Shown: positions 9,441-17,511, numbered from the stretch's first letter. The stretch: DNA of 64,000 bases from an uncultured Prevotellaceae bacterium (GCA_900317635.1 ONHN01000002.1:62001-126000); one strand, 5' to 3'. The notes: generated by a model not told the origin, from the letters alone. Made by a program: numbers and translations.

Positions 9441-9490
9441 ACTATGTCTTCGTGTTCGTTCGATTTCATTCGTCCCTTTTGTGGTTTCCC
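9441..9490 (-). repeat. CCACGAA/CACGAA dispersed repeat, copy 2 (diverged)
   Basis: Read on the minus strand: GGGAAACCACAAAAGG, then GACGAATG, CGAACGAACACGAAG. It matches the order of elements in the copies at 4748 and 38822, with substitutions. It fills the 3' half of the 187-base gap between metF and topB. Confidence 0.45.
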
Positions 9491-9512
9491 AAAAGCTTAA
9501 AAACATCAACCC

Positions 9513-11525
9513 ATGATAGTCTGTATTGCTGAAAAACCAAGTGTCGCACGCGACATTGCCCGCATCCTTGGAGCCACCACCTCGCGCGATGGTTATATGG
9601 AGGGCAATGGCTACCAAGTGACGTGGACCTTTGGCCACCTTTGCGAGTTGAAGCAACCAGCCGACTACGACGCACTGTGGCGACACTGGAGCTTAGGACA
9701 GTTGCCCATGTTACCGACCCGTTTTGGCATTCGCCTAAAGGACGACGACGGCGTGCGCCGACAGTTTAACGTCATCAAAAGTCTTATGAGTCAGGCCGAC
9801 AGCATCATCAACTGCGGCGATGCTGGGCAGGAGGGCGAACTCATACAGCGATGGGTGATGCAGAAAGCGGGGGCGAAGTGTCCCGTGCAACGCTTGTGGA
9901 TATCCTCCATGACCGACGAGGCCATTACCGAGGGCTTTGCCAACCTACGGCCCCAAACCGACTATCAGCGCCTCTACGAGGCAGGACTCTGCCGAGCCAT
10001 TGGCGACTGGATTCTTGGCATGAACGCCACGCGCCTCTATACGCTTCGCTATGGACAGCACGGGCCTGGCACAACGCCCCTCAGCGTGGGACGAGTGCAA
10101 ACGCCTACGCTTGCGCTCATCGTCCGACGTCAGCAGGAGATTGAGAACTTCAAACCCGAACCCTACTGGGTGCTCTCAACCATCTATCGTGGCGTTACCT
10201 TCACCGCCGTGATGCAGGAGGGCGAGCGCGGCTTCCGCTCCGAGGAGGAAGGACAAGAGGCACTGAAAAAGATTGAAGGCACCACGTTCACCGTCACCAG
10301 CGTGGAGCGCAAGAACGGAAAGGAGGCACCGCCACGACTCTTCGACCTGACGTCGTTGCAGGTGGAGTGTAACAAGAAGTTTGGGCTTTCGGCCGACACG
10401 ACGCTCTCGCTCATACAGAGTCTCTACGAAAAGAAAATAACGACCTATCCGCGTGTGGATACTACCTATCTGCCCGAGGACGTTTACGGCAAATGCAAGC
10501 AGACGCTCAACGGCATAGCAGGCTACTACAACGAGTTGCTGCTGCCGCTGCGCGGAGCCCCCCTACGAAAGAGCAAGAAGGTGTTTGACAACTCGAAAGT
10601 GACCGACCACCACGCCATCATCCCCACGAGCGTGGCTCCCAACAACCTCACCGACCTCGAGCGACTGGTTTATGACCTCGTGGCCCGACGCTTCATTGCC
10701 GCCTTCTATCCCGACTGCGAGTTTGCTACGACCACGGTCCTCGGCGAGGCTGCCGACGTGAAGTTTCGCGTCAGCGGTAAGCAAATACTCAAACCTGGCT
10801 GGCGCGATGTATTTGCAAAGGATAAAAGCACCGACGACGAAGAAGAAAACGCCAAGGCGGATGAGGAGCGAACGCTACCCGCCTTTGCGAAAGGGGAGAA
10901 CGGAGAGCACAAACCGTGCCTCACGCAAAAGCAAACGCAACCGCCTAAGCCCTACACCGAGGCAACACTCCTGCGCGCTATGGAGACGGCAGGGCGCACC
11001 GTGGAAGACGAGTCGCTGCGCGAGGCAATGAAAGACAACGGCATAGGACGCCCGTCCACGCGCGCCGCCATCATCGAAACGCTTTTCCGCCGCAACTACA
11101 TCAAGAAGAACCGCAAAACGCTCTACGCTACGCCAACGGGCGTGCAGCTCATCGGCATCATCAAGGAGGAGCTGCTGAAAAGCGCCGAACTCACAGGGCG
11201 CTGGGAGAAACGCTTGCGCGAGATAGAGCGCGGCGAATACAGCGCACAGCAATTCATCGACGAAATGAAGCGCATGATATCGGAGATTGTGCTGCAAGTG
11301 TTGACCGACAATTCCAACCGTCGCGTGGAGATGGAAACGCCCGTCCCCGCACCCTCAAAGGCAACGGCGAAAGCAGCCACCGATAAGCCCAAGACGTCCC
11401 GAATACGGGCTGGCATGAAATGCCCAGTTTGCGGGCAGGGGAAGGTCATCAAGGGCAAAACGGCCTACGGCTGTTCCCGGTGGAAAGAAGGTTGCAACTT
11501 TCGCAAACCTTTTGCGAAGAAGTAG
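9513..11525 (+). CDS. topB: DNA topoisomerase III (type IA)
   Basis: A type IA topoisomerase that decatenates and relaxes DNA by single-strand passage. The Toprim domain starts MIVCIAEKPSVARDIA and holds the GDAGQEGELI acidic motif (about 105). The catalytic tyrosine is Tyr312 in ITTYPRVDTTYL. GIGRPSTRAAIIETL (about 508) is the conserved C-terminal core motif. The protein ends with a single Topo C4 zinc finger (CPVCGQGKVIKGK, later CSRWKEGC). The 670-residue length is typical of TopB. This is a chromosomal copy in plain housekeeping context, although TopB is also common on Bacteroidetes conjugative elements. Confidence 0.95.
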   Translation: MIVCIAEKPSVARDIARILGATTSRDGYMEGNGYQVTWTFGHLCELKQPADYDALWRHWSLGQLPMLPTRFGIRLKDDDGVRRQFNVIKSLMSQADSIINCGDAGQEGELIQRWVMQKAGAKCPVQRLWISSMTDEAITEGFANLRPQTDYQRLYEAGLCRAIGDWILGMNATRLYTLRYGQHGPGTTPLSVGRVQTPTLALIVRRQQEIENFKPEPYWVLSTIYRGVTFTAVMQEGERGFRSEEEGQEALKKIEGTTFTVTSVERKNGKEAPPRLFDLTSLQVECNKKFGLSADTTLSLIQSLYEKKITTYPRVDTTYLPEDVYGKCKQTLNGIAGYYNELLLPLRGAPLRKSKKVFDNSKVTDHHAIIPTSVAPNNLTDLERLVYDLVARRFIAAFYPDCEFATTTVLGEAADVKFRVSGKQILKPGWRDVFAKDKSTDDEEENAKADEERTLPAFAKGENGEHKPCLTQKQTQPPKPYTEATLLRAMETAGRTVEDESLREAMKDNGIGRPSTRAAIIETLFRRNYIKKNRKTLYATPTGVQLIGIIKEELLKSAELTGRWEKRLREIERGEYSAQQFIDEMKRMISEIVLQVLTDNSNRRVEMETPVPAPSKATAKAATDKPKTSRIRAGMKCPVCGQGKVIKGKTAYGCSRWKEGCNFRKPFAKK

Positions 11526-11646
11526 CGGCTACGCACGGGCCTATGCCGTTGGCTCTTAAAACCGTGCAGCCTACGTGCACCGCACCGCTTTAGAACGCAC
11601 CTCGTAAGTTTCCGATTTTTATCCTCAACCTGCAACGTTTCAACGT

Positions 11647-12396
11647 ATGTTCTCTCTGCTACATCTCTTTGTGCATCGCCGCTGTTTGGTCTGCGGCAGG
11701 CGATTGGTGGGCACGGAGGACTTGTTGTGCAGCCAGTGCTTCATGCAGCTGCCGTTGGCCCCGCCCGAATATCAGGGCAAGGCGGGAAATCCTATCGAAC
11801 GACTTTTCTACGGCGAAATACCCTTATGTCGCGCGGCAGCCTACATGCGCTATCAAGCGGGCGCAGACAGCCGCCGCGTTGTCCACAGCCTGAAGTATGG
11901 CGGCAAGGTGGCGGCGGGGCGCATCCTGGGGCGCTTGATGGCAACGGCGGCAGCGGCGCAAGGCTTTTTCGACGACGCTGACCTGTTGTTGCCCATTCCT
12001 CTTTCGCGTCAGCGCGAACGCCATCGCGGTTACAACCAAAGCCTGCTGCTGGCGCAGGGCGTGGCCGACGTGGCTCGCTTGCCCATTGTGGACGATGCCG
12101 TAGAGCGCATCGTAGATAATCCAACGCAGACGGGCTTGCGCGGATACGAGAGGAAAGAGAACGTGCGAGGCATCTTCCGCTTGCGCCGTCCCGAACGTTT
12201 GCAAGGGCGCCACGTGGTGCTCATCGACGATGTGCTGACAACGGGTGCTACGCTTATTTCGTGCGGGAAAGAAATTGCGAGGGCTGTGCCCGACGTGAGC
12301 TTCAGCGTCTTGGTGTTAGGCCTGGCTGGAAGGGTAGGATTGGGCCCTGCCGACGACGATGAGCCCGTAGCATCTGAGCGCTTTGTGGTAGAATAA
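11647..12396 (+). CDS. ComF-family phosphoribosyltransferase-like protein
   Basis: A 249-residue ComF/GntX-type protein. A four-cysteine zinc-binding N-terminus (CLVCGRRL, then LCSQC) precedes a type I PRTase fold with the PRPP loop VVLIDDVLTTGATL (about 190). In naturally transformable bacteria ComF helps bring in single-stranded DNA; elsewhere its role is unclear. It follows topB in the same direction after 121 bases. Downstream there is no gene on this strand for a long way, and the next gene converges on it across a 678-base repeat-rich gap. Confidence 0.88.
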   Translation: MFSLLHLFVHRRCLVCGRRLVGTEDLLCSQCFMQLPLAPPEYQGKAGNPIERLFYGEIPLCRAAAYMRYQAGADSRRVVHSLKYGGKVAAGRILGRLMATAAAAQGFFDDADLLLPIPLSRQRERHRGYNQSLLLAQGVADVARLPIVDDAVERIVDNPTQTGLRGYERKENVRGIFRLRRPERLQGRHVVLIDDVLTTGATLISCGKEIARAVPDVSFSVLVLGLAGRVGLGPADDDEPVASERFVVE

Positions 12397-12463
12397 TACT
12401 GTCTGCCGCTTCTGTCTTTCTTCTCCGCTCCATCTTTCTCCGCCCCACGTTTCCCCCTCCCTT

Positions 12464-12815
12464 TTCAGGCTCTGAAAGCTTTCGCGCCATGCTTAGCCAC
12501 CTTTCACTTCAGGCTCTGAAAGCTTTCGTACCATGCTTAGCCACCTTTCACTTCAGGCTCTGAAAGCTTTCGTGCCATGCTATGGTGCTACGCCCTCCTG
12601 GCTTTGCCACCTTCGCTTTCAGGCTTTGCCACCTTCGCTTTCATGCTTTGCCACCTCCGCTTTCATGCTTTGCCACCCTTCTCTTCACGCTTTGGCGGCT
12701 TTTCTTCCAAACTCTGACAACTTCGCTTTCTGGCTTTGGCGCTCTTGCAGTTGGCTTTTGAAGTTTTGTGGTTGACTTTTGAAGTTCTCCGCCTGGCTCT
12801 GCAAGTTTTTTTGTA
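12464..12815. repeat. Degenerate 22-bp tandem array, about 16 units
   Basis: Units begin mostly with TTCA and are spaced 22 bases, slipping to about 21 near the end. The first six units form a 44-bp higher-order repeat, with TTCAGGCTCTGAAAGC starting at 12464, 12508 and 12552. Later units follow TTCAGGCTTTGCCACC plus TTCGCT and decay toward the right. The core CTTTCAGGCTCTGAAAG is an inverted repeat (six-base arms, five-base centre). The same 22-bp period, phase and core are found in the array at 30050. I do not know its function. Confidence 0.85.
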
Positions 12816-12823
12816 AGGCCGCG

Positions 12824-12918
12824 AAGTTATAAATCTCGGCGGGAAATATACATTTCTCGGCGGGAAATGTACATAATCTCGGCGGCAAATGTACATTTGC
12901 CGCCGAGATTTATAACTT
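12824..12918. repeat. Nested palindrome with three TCTCGGCGG units
   Basis: The outer arms AAGTTATAAATCTCGGCGG (12824-12842) and CCGCCGAGATTTATAACTT (12900-12918) are perfect 19-base inverted repeats. Between them are three units of TCTCGGCGGSAAATRTACAT spaced 21-22 bases. The last one merges with its mirror image into a perfect 32-base palindrome (12877-12908) centred on TGTACA. It continues directly from the 22-bp array and keeps its spacing. Confidence 0.85.
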
Positions 12919-12922
12919 AAAG

Positions 12923-12946
12923 AGCCGCCAAGAAAACTTGGCGGCT
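12923..12946. terminator. Bidirectional hairpin between converging genes
   Basis: AGCCGCCAAG and CTTGGCGGCT form a perfect 10-base stem with an AAAA loop. Short T-tracts follow on either strand. It could stop transcripts from comF and from the lipoprotein gene at 13075, although it is far from both stop codons. Confidence 0.55.
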
Positions 12947-13074
12947 TTAACGAAAAGTTTAGCGGTTAGGTGTTAAAGATTTGAGGCTTTGAGCCTTGTG
13001 CATCGTTTACTATGGTAGGAAACGAGGAGGTTTCCTATACGTGCAGATGCAAGGCGGAGAACCGCGCGTGGGGC

Positions 13075-13602
13075 TTACTTGAAGCTAATGCTCTTGATGA
13101 TGCCTTGCAGGACGGGCTCGTAGGTGGCTTCGTCGGCGGTCTTGAATTTCAAGCTGCCGGCAACACCAATTTTGTCTTCCTTCATTACGACGTAGTGGAT
13201 TTCGGTTTCGTCGTCTTTCGTCGACTTGATGGTGAGCACCTTGTCTTTGATGTCTTGGTTGACGATTTTGCAGCCGTTAGCTTCTTTCATGCCTTTCCAG
13301 TTGGTGGCATAAGTTTCGAGTTCGCTCAAGGCGGGCCCCATGTCGTTGTAGGTGGCGTCGAGGTGGCAGGCTTTCTCGCCTTTGCACTCGGCGTTGAGGG
13401 ATTCGTCGGAGGCGTAGGTCTCTTCGAAGTCTTTAGGATAGATAAGGCTGAAGTTCTTGCCTTCAAACTTGTTGCCGTCTTCGGCCACTTGTGCGGTTGC
13501 TGTACTGTCGGCGGCTTGTTCGCCGTCGGCTGACTTGTTGCCGCAAGAAACAAAGGTGCTTGATGATAACAGCACCATGCTGATAAGGAACAACTTTTTC
13601 AT
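13075..13602 (-). CDS. Small lipoprotein of unknown function
   Basis: A 175-residue protein that starts with a lipoprotein signal peptide (MKKLFLISMVLLSSS, lipobox then Cys20 in FVSCGNK). A low-complexity linker rich in Ala, Asp and Thr follows (about 21-40). The rest is an alpha/beta-looking domain with FSLIYPKDFEETY and CKGEKACHLDATYND, whose two cysteines could form a disulfide. Residues 125-175 carry alternating hydrophobic strands (IHYVVMKEDKIGVAGSLKF). I recognise no family with certainty. It is probably transcribed alone from the promoter upstream. Confidence 0.75.
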   Translation of the reverse strand: MKKLFLISMVLLSSSTFVSCGNKSADGEQAADSTATAQVAEDGNKFEGKNFSLIYPKDFEETYASDESLNAECKGEKACHLDATYNDMGPALSELETYATNWKGMKEANGCKIVNQDIKDKVLTIKSTKDDETEIHYVVMKEDKIGVAGSLKFKTADEATYEPVLQGIIKSISFK

Positions 13603-13640
13603 AATGATAAAAATTAAGGATTAAAGATAAATGATCGCCA

Positions 13641-13672
13641 CAAAGATAATTCTTCTCTTCTGAATTGCCAAG
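13641..13672 (-). promoter_or_regulatory. Putative promoter for the small lipoprotein gene
   Basis: On the minus strand TATCTTTG (13648 to 13641) matches TAnnTTTG exactly. Twenty bases upstream is CTTG, a three-of-four match to the -33 TTTG. It lies about 40 bases before the ATG. Confidence 0.5.
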
Positions 13673-13684
13673 AGAGGAAGCCAT

Positions 13685-14620
13685 TTAATTTGTGATTGTT
13701 ACGTTTTTCACTTGTACGGACATGGCTGGCAGCAGCTGCGAGTTGTTGCAGAAGATGGTCTGCCCCTTTTGCCCTTTAAGCCAGAAGAAGAGGTATTTCT
13801 CTTGCGAGCGGGTGCGGGGGTCGGTGGTGATGGCATAGACGGAGCGCACGAGGGGGTAGTCGCCTGTGCCGATGTAGTACTGATAGGGGCGGCAGTGGAC
13901 GTGTTGTGCGTCTTTTTGCACGAGCATCACGCTGACGTCGAGGCTGGCAAAACTGCTGAGGGCGTTTTGGTCTTTACCGCGCAACCAGTCGGTGCCTACC
14001 ACGCCTATGGCTGAGGGGTTGGCTTTGACGGCTTCGATGACGGCCAGGTTGCTGCCTTGTGCATAGATGTTGCCTTGCAGCTCACGGCCGGCGCAGAGGC
14101 TGTCGCGCATGTAGCGCACGGTGCTGGAACCGCTGTGGTCGAACACGAGTTTCAGGTCGCCCGTCTTTTTGGCTCCCTTGATTTGTTCCCAACGCGTGAT
14201 TTTGCCGTTGACGATGTCGCGCACTTCGTTGAGCGTGATGGCGGTGTCGGGGTTGTTTTTGCTGACGATGAGGGCAAAGGCGTCGGAGGCTATCATGGTT
14301 TGCGACGTGCCGAGGTGGTGGCTCTTCACGCGTTCCTGCTCCTGCTTGGTGAGGGGCCGCGTGATGACAATGCTGCGCAGGGTGTCGGCCAAAAGGAGGC
14401 GTAGCGCACTGTTTTCGCTGCAATAGAGGGGTTGCATCTCGGCTTCGATGTGCGACTTGCCAAACTGCAAGAATTGTTCTTCAAGGATGGGTTGCAGCGT
14501 TTCGTCGCAGGCTATGCGCACGTTGTCGGCGGTCAGCCAGCTGTTGTCGGCTTTCTTTTCTCCGCACGAGGAGAGGGAAAGCAGAAGAATGGAGAATGGG
14601 AGCAAGATGAGCTTTTGCAT
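13685..14620 (-). CDS. PstS-like substrate-binding lipoprotein
   Basis: A 311-residue periplasmic binding-protein fold with a lipobox (LLLSLSSCGEKK), so it is probably membrane-anchored. Features of the PstS-like (PBP_like_2) group are visible: IACDETLQPILEE after the anchor, ALIVSKNNPDTAITLNEVRDI, GKITRWEQI, and HSGSSTVRYMRDSL, the serine-rich loop that binds phosphate in PstS. ANPSAIGVVGTDWL follows. No pstC, pstA or pstB is adjacent, so a phosphate-transport role is unproven. It lies 66 bases downstream of the TonB-domain gene and may be read through from the ExbB operon. Confidence 0.82.
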   Translation of the reverse strand: MQKLILLPFSILLLSLSSCGEKKADNSWLTADNVRIACDETLQPILEEQFLQFGKSHIEAEMQPLYCSENSALRLLLADTLRSIVITRPLTKQEQERVKSHHLGTSQTMIASDAFALIVSKNNPDTAITLNEVRDIVNGKITRWEQIKGAKKTGDLKLVFDHSGSSTVRYMRDSLCAGRELQGNIYAQGSNLAVIEAVKANPSAIGVVGTDWLRGKDQNALSSFASLDVSVMLVQKDAQHVHCRPYQYYIGTGDYPLVRSVYAITTDPRTRSQEKYLFFWLKGQKGQTIFCNNSQLLPAMSVQVKNVTITN

Positions 14621-14686
14621 AGGGAAAGATGGGATAGGGTGTTGAGTTCCACATAGGTTGCCAGCGTGCAGGTTGCGTTTCGCTGG

Positions 14687-15151
14687 CTAATATATATCGA
14701 AGACGATGGGCAAGTTAAGCCATACGGCTACAGGCTTGCCACCTTTTTGTGCTGGTTTGAACTTAGATAGTGTACGGGCTGCTCGTATGGCTTCTTTATC
14801 GCATTCGTGGCTAAGGCTCTTTGCCACGCGTATGGTAGATATTGAACCGTCGGGAAGGATGAGCAGCTGCAAGATAACGATGCCTTTTAGCTCTTGGTCG
14901 AGGGCTGTTTTGGGGTACTTGATATTGTAGCTTAGATGCTTACAGAGTGCGGAGGAGCCGCCCGGGTATTCAGGTGCAACATCCACGTCATCGATTTTGA
15001 GCACATCGATTCTTTCGTTGTTGAAAGTTACTACGTCGGGCGTGTAGTTGGCGTCTATTAAGCTAATGAGTGTCGTATCTTTCTGTGCTGACAGGTCGAA
15101 GGCGGCGAGGAGGAGTAAGGAGAGGATGATTGTTTTCAGGGCAGTGTTCAT
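14687..15151 (-). CDS. Secreted TonB C-terminal-domain protein
   Basis: A 154-residue protein with a cleavable-looking signal peptide (leucine-rich, ending in FDLSAQK) and then a TonB C-terminal domain: YPGGSSALCKHL, KYPKTALDQELKG, LPDGSISTIRVAKSLSHECD and WLNLPIVF. It is clearly a close paralogue of the C-terminal 90 residues of the TonB gene just upstream, but lacks the membrane anchor and the Pro/Glu/Lys linker. A terminator-like hairpin separates them. Such a protein could sit in the periplasm and compete for, or pre-load, TonB-dependent receptors; this is inference. Confidence 0.85.
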   Translation of the reverse strand: MNTALKTIILSLLLLAAFDLSAQKDTTLISLIDANYTPDVVTFNNERIDVLKIDDVDVAPEYPGGSSALCKHLSYNIKYPKTALDQELKGIVILQLLILPDGSISTIRVAKSLSHECDKEAIRAARTLSKFKPAQKGGKPVAVWLNLPIVFDIY

Positions 15152-15180
15152 GGTGAGGACTTACTGGGGGGGGTAAAAGA

Positions 15181-15234
15181 AGAGAGCCTGCGGTGACGGG
15201 GGCTTATTGCCCGCCAGCTCTTCGCAGGCTCTCT
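15181..15234 (-). terminator. Strong terminator after tonB
   Basis: AGAGAGCCTGCG (15181-15192) pairs perfectly with CGCAGGCTCTCT (15223-15234), with a smaller GC-rich hairpin in the loop. On the plus strand TTTTAT follows, and on the minus strand TCTTTTA follows, so it could act both ways. It separates tonB from the downstream TonB-domain paralogue. Confidence 0.75.
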
Positions 15235-15270
15235 TTTATGTAGGGTAGGACCTTTAGTAGGCTTCGCGGC

Positions 15271-16176
15271 TTATTGGATCTGGAAGCGAACGGGGAGGTT
15301 GAACCACATGGCAACGGGTTTACCCTTCATCTTGGCGGGGCTGAACTTAGGCAGCGAGCGTACAACGCGCATAGCTTCGGCGTCGCACTCGCGGCTGAGG
15401 CTCTTCGTCACCTTGACGTTGCTGACGGAGCCGTCGGCACCTACCTGGAAGCGGAGGTTTACCGTGCCTTGCAATTCCTGGTCGAGGGCGATGGAGGGAT
15501 ACTTCACGTGGCTGCTGACGTATTTCGTCAGGGCGGCGGCACCGCCGGGGAAACTGGCGGGCACGTCAACCTCGGCCTCGTTGTATACCTCTTTCTTAAC
15601 AGCGTCGTCGGTGGTCTTGGGCGGGGCGATAGCGGCGGGTGCGGCTACGCCAGGCTCGTTCTTCGTACCGGCCACCTGGTTTTCTTTCAGGTCGTCGGCG
15701 AAGGCACCAGTGTTAAGACCCGTGAGGATGGTTTTGGATGCGATGTCGCCACCTTCTTTCACCTTCTCTTGCGTCTTGAGCTGCTTGTCCTCGAGGACTT
15801 CGCTGTCTTTAACGATCTTAGGTTCGGTGAACTGGATGGACTGGCGCGTCTGCACCACTTCCTGCTTGGGCTCTTCCTTCTTAGGTTCTTCCTTAGGCTG
15901 CTCTTGCTTCTTTTCGTCCTTCTTGGCTTCCTCCTTCTTGAGTTGCGAGAATTCGGTTACCTGTTCGGCGTCGGCGTTGTTGGCCAAGGCTTGCTCTACC
16001 ACGCTTTTGAGCATGATGAGGGCCATGATGGCGAGCAACGAAACGACGAGGATGATGATGGCACGAAGCTGTCGGCGTCCGTGGTTGGCGCGCATCCGAT
16101 AAGCACCGTAGTTTTTGTTACGGCCTTCGAACACCAGGTCGCACCAATCTTTTGCGGTCAAATTGATTTTCGACAT
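15271..16176 (-). CDS. tonB: Energy transducer TonB
   Basis: Couples the proton-motive force harvested by ExbB/ExbD to outer-membrane receptors. The 301 residues show an N-terminal cytoplasmic segment of Bacteroidetes type (GRNKNYGAYRMR), one membrane helix (about 40-57), a long Glu/Lys/Pro-rich spacer (about 75-115) spanning the periplasm, and a C-terminal TonB domain (about 210-301) with FPGGAAALTKYV and KSLSRECDAEAM. It is the fourth gene of the exbB-exbD-exbD-tonB operon, 27 bases after the second exbD, and ends at a strong hairpin. Confidence 0.95.
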   Translation of the reverse strand: MSKINLTAKDWCDLVFEGRNKNYGAYRMRANHGRRQLRAIIILVVSLLAIMALIMLKSVVEQALANNADAEQVTEFSQLKKEEAKKDEKKQEQPKEEPKKEEPKQEVVQTRQSIQFTEPKIVKDSEVLEDKQLKTQEKVKEGGDIASKTILTGLNTGAFADDLKENQVAGTKNEPGVAAPAAIAPPKTTDDAVKKEVYNEAEVDVPASFPGGAAALTKYVSSHVKYPSIALDQELQGTVNLRFQVGADGSVSNVKVTKSLSRECDAEAMRVVRSLPKFSPAKMKGKPVAMWFNLPVRFQIQ

Positions 16177-16203
16177 AGTTTTGTCCTTTCTTATCGGTTA
16201 GAA

Positions 16204-16833
16204 TTATTGTGCGCTTCCACCGCCGCCGTTGAGGCGGTCAATCTTTGCCTGATCTTCGGGCGTGAAGCCTACGATGACGTAGCGACCGATGCTGCAGATG
16301 TTCATTTCGTCAAGGATGTCGATGAGGTCTTTGTAGCTGGCTTTCTCGGAAGGCTTGATGATGATGCTGGGCGTGTCTTCGCCGTCGCGTATTTCTTCAA
16401 GTTCCTTCTTGTAGTTAGCGCGGTTGATCTCGTCTTGTTGTGGGCTTGACGACTTAATCTTTGCATACTTGTCTTTGAGAGCTTTTACCTTCTGTTGTGC
16501 TTCGGCGTTGGCGTCCATGAGGACGGCGCGGATGCCTTTGCTTCCGAAGGTGGTCTTTTCGAGGTTGTCGTCGGAGGCTTGTCCCTTGAAGTAGTAAACT
16601 TGTCGGTTTTCTCCGATGAGTATCGTGATGGCCTTACTTGCTGCGATTTGGCTGCGGTCCTCGTCTTTAATGTCTTCCTTGTCGGTAGGCATGGCGATTT
16701 CCATCGTCTGAGGTTTCTGCAGTGTGGTACACAGCATGAAGAATGTCACGAGCAACATGATCATGTCCACCATTGGCGTAAAGTCAACGCGGGCATTCAT
16801 CTTCTTTTGTCTTGAAGCTTTTTCTTTTGCCAT
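16204..16833 (-). CDS. exbD: ExbD/TolR-family biopolymer transport protein (second copy)
   Basis: A 209-residue inner-membrane protein. After a basic N-terminus (KEKASRQKKMNARVDFTPMVDMIMLLVTFFML) comes the single ExbD helix with the essential aspartate in MVDMIMLLVTFF. The periplasmic domain has a lysine-rich insertion (about 110-145) not typical of proteobacterial ExbD. With ExbB it forms the motor that drives TonB. It lies 14 bases after the first exbD, whose copy it resembles only in the helix. Confidence 0.93.
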   Translation of the reverse strand: MAKEKASRQKKMNARVDFTPMVDMIMLLVTFFMLCTTLQKPQTMEIAMPTDKEDIKDEDRSQIAASKAITILIGENRQVYYFKGQASDDNLEKTTFGSKGIRAVLMDANAEAQQKVKALKDKYAKIKSSSPQQDEINRANYKKELEEIRDGEDTPSIIIKPSEKASYKDLIDILDEMNICSIGRYVIVGFTPEDQAKIDRLNGGGGSAQ

Positions 16834-16847
16834 AACATTCTAAGGTT

Positions 16848-17465
16848 TTAGTCCTCTATGCCTTTCAGCGAGGTGATCAGGTTGTATCGGTTCTCGTGAA
16901 TGTGGCGCAAGGAGTCCATCACTTTCTTAATAACAGCGTAGGAGGTAGCTTGGTCGGCCTTGATGGCTATACGCATGCTTTCTCCGCACACTTCGCGTGC
17001 TGCTTGTACCCAGAGTTTGAGCTCGTCGTTCGTGCTGTCGCACGGTATGCCGGCTGCGGGGTCTCTGAGAAGGTCGTTGCGTTTGTCGGCGTTTTCAGGG
17101 GCGAGCCATGTCTTGGTGAGACTAAGTGGTGTGCCGAACGTGGGAGCGTCGCTAAAGGCTTTGCGCTCATCGTCGTTGAGTTTAGCGAGGTGTCCTCCTT
17201 CTGTCATCTTGTCGGCCAGTTCGCCGAGGGCGTTTTTGCTGTCGAGGGTCATGTAGACCTTGCCAGCGGGGTTGACGAAGATGGTGAGGACGTTGTGTTC
17301 GGGGATTTTAATCTCAGAGACGGAACCAGGGGTTTGTACCTTGATGGGCTCTTCCTTGACGAACGTTGCGGTAAGCATAAAGAAGGTAAGCAGCAGGACC
17401 ATGACGTCGCTCATCGGCGTCATGTCGATGAACGTGTCTTGTTTTTTAATCTTAAATCGTCCCAT
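16848..17465 (-). CDS. exbD: ExbD/TolR-family biopolymer transport protein (first copy)
   Basis: A 205-residue partner of ExbB with the ExbD start RFKIKKQDTFIDMTPMSDVMVLLLTFFML, where the helix aspartate is in PMSDVMVLL. The periplasmic part (about 50-205) includes IAIKADQATSYAVIKKVMDSLR, the usual ExbD C-terminal motif. Two different ExbD proteins in tandem are normal in Bacteroidetes TonB operons and probably build a mixed ExbD dimer. An AT-rich islet (about 17512-17529) lies in the gap before its start. Confidence 0.93.
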   Translation of the reverse strand: MGRFKIKKQDTFIDMTPMSDVMVLLLTFFMLTATFVKEEPIKVQTPGSVSEIKIPEHNVLTIFVNPAGKVYMTLDSKNALGELADKMTEGGHLAKLNDDERKAFSDAPTFGTPLSLTKTWLAPENADKRNDLLRDPAAGIPCDSTNDELKLWVQAAREVCGESMRIAIKADQATSYAVIKKVMDSLRHIHENRYNLITSLKGIED

Positions 17466-17511
17466 TGTTTGATTGCTTCGGGTTTTAGCGATGGAGCGGC
17501 GGGCGGCGGCT

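Larger units (their letters stand above)
12397..13074. other. 678-base gene-free gap between converging genes, filled with repeats
   Basis: No credible gene. In order it holds a pyrimidine-rich stretch (12397-12463), a 22-bp-period tandem array (12464-12815), a nested palindrome (12824-12918), a short perfect hairpin (12923-12946), and about 125 bases in which I see nothing. Open frames exist through the array on both strands, but the 22-base period is not a multiple of three, so they shift frame from unit to unit. Confidence 0.8.

Noticed and set aside
12464..12815. CRISPR array
   Set aside because: Units are 22 bases with no separate unique spacers of 30 or more bases, the repeats drift, and no cas genes are near.
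12663..12896. Small protein with heptad-like repeats on the minus strand through the array
   Set aside because: The 22-bp period shifts the frame except where it slips to 21, there is no conserved start, and the opposite strand gives similar open frames.
16204..17465. Duplicate exbD as an assembly artefact
   Set aside because: The two proteins differ across their periplasmic domains; two ExbD genes are usual in Bacteroidetes operons.
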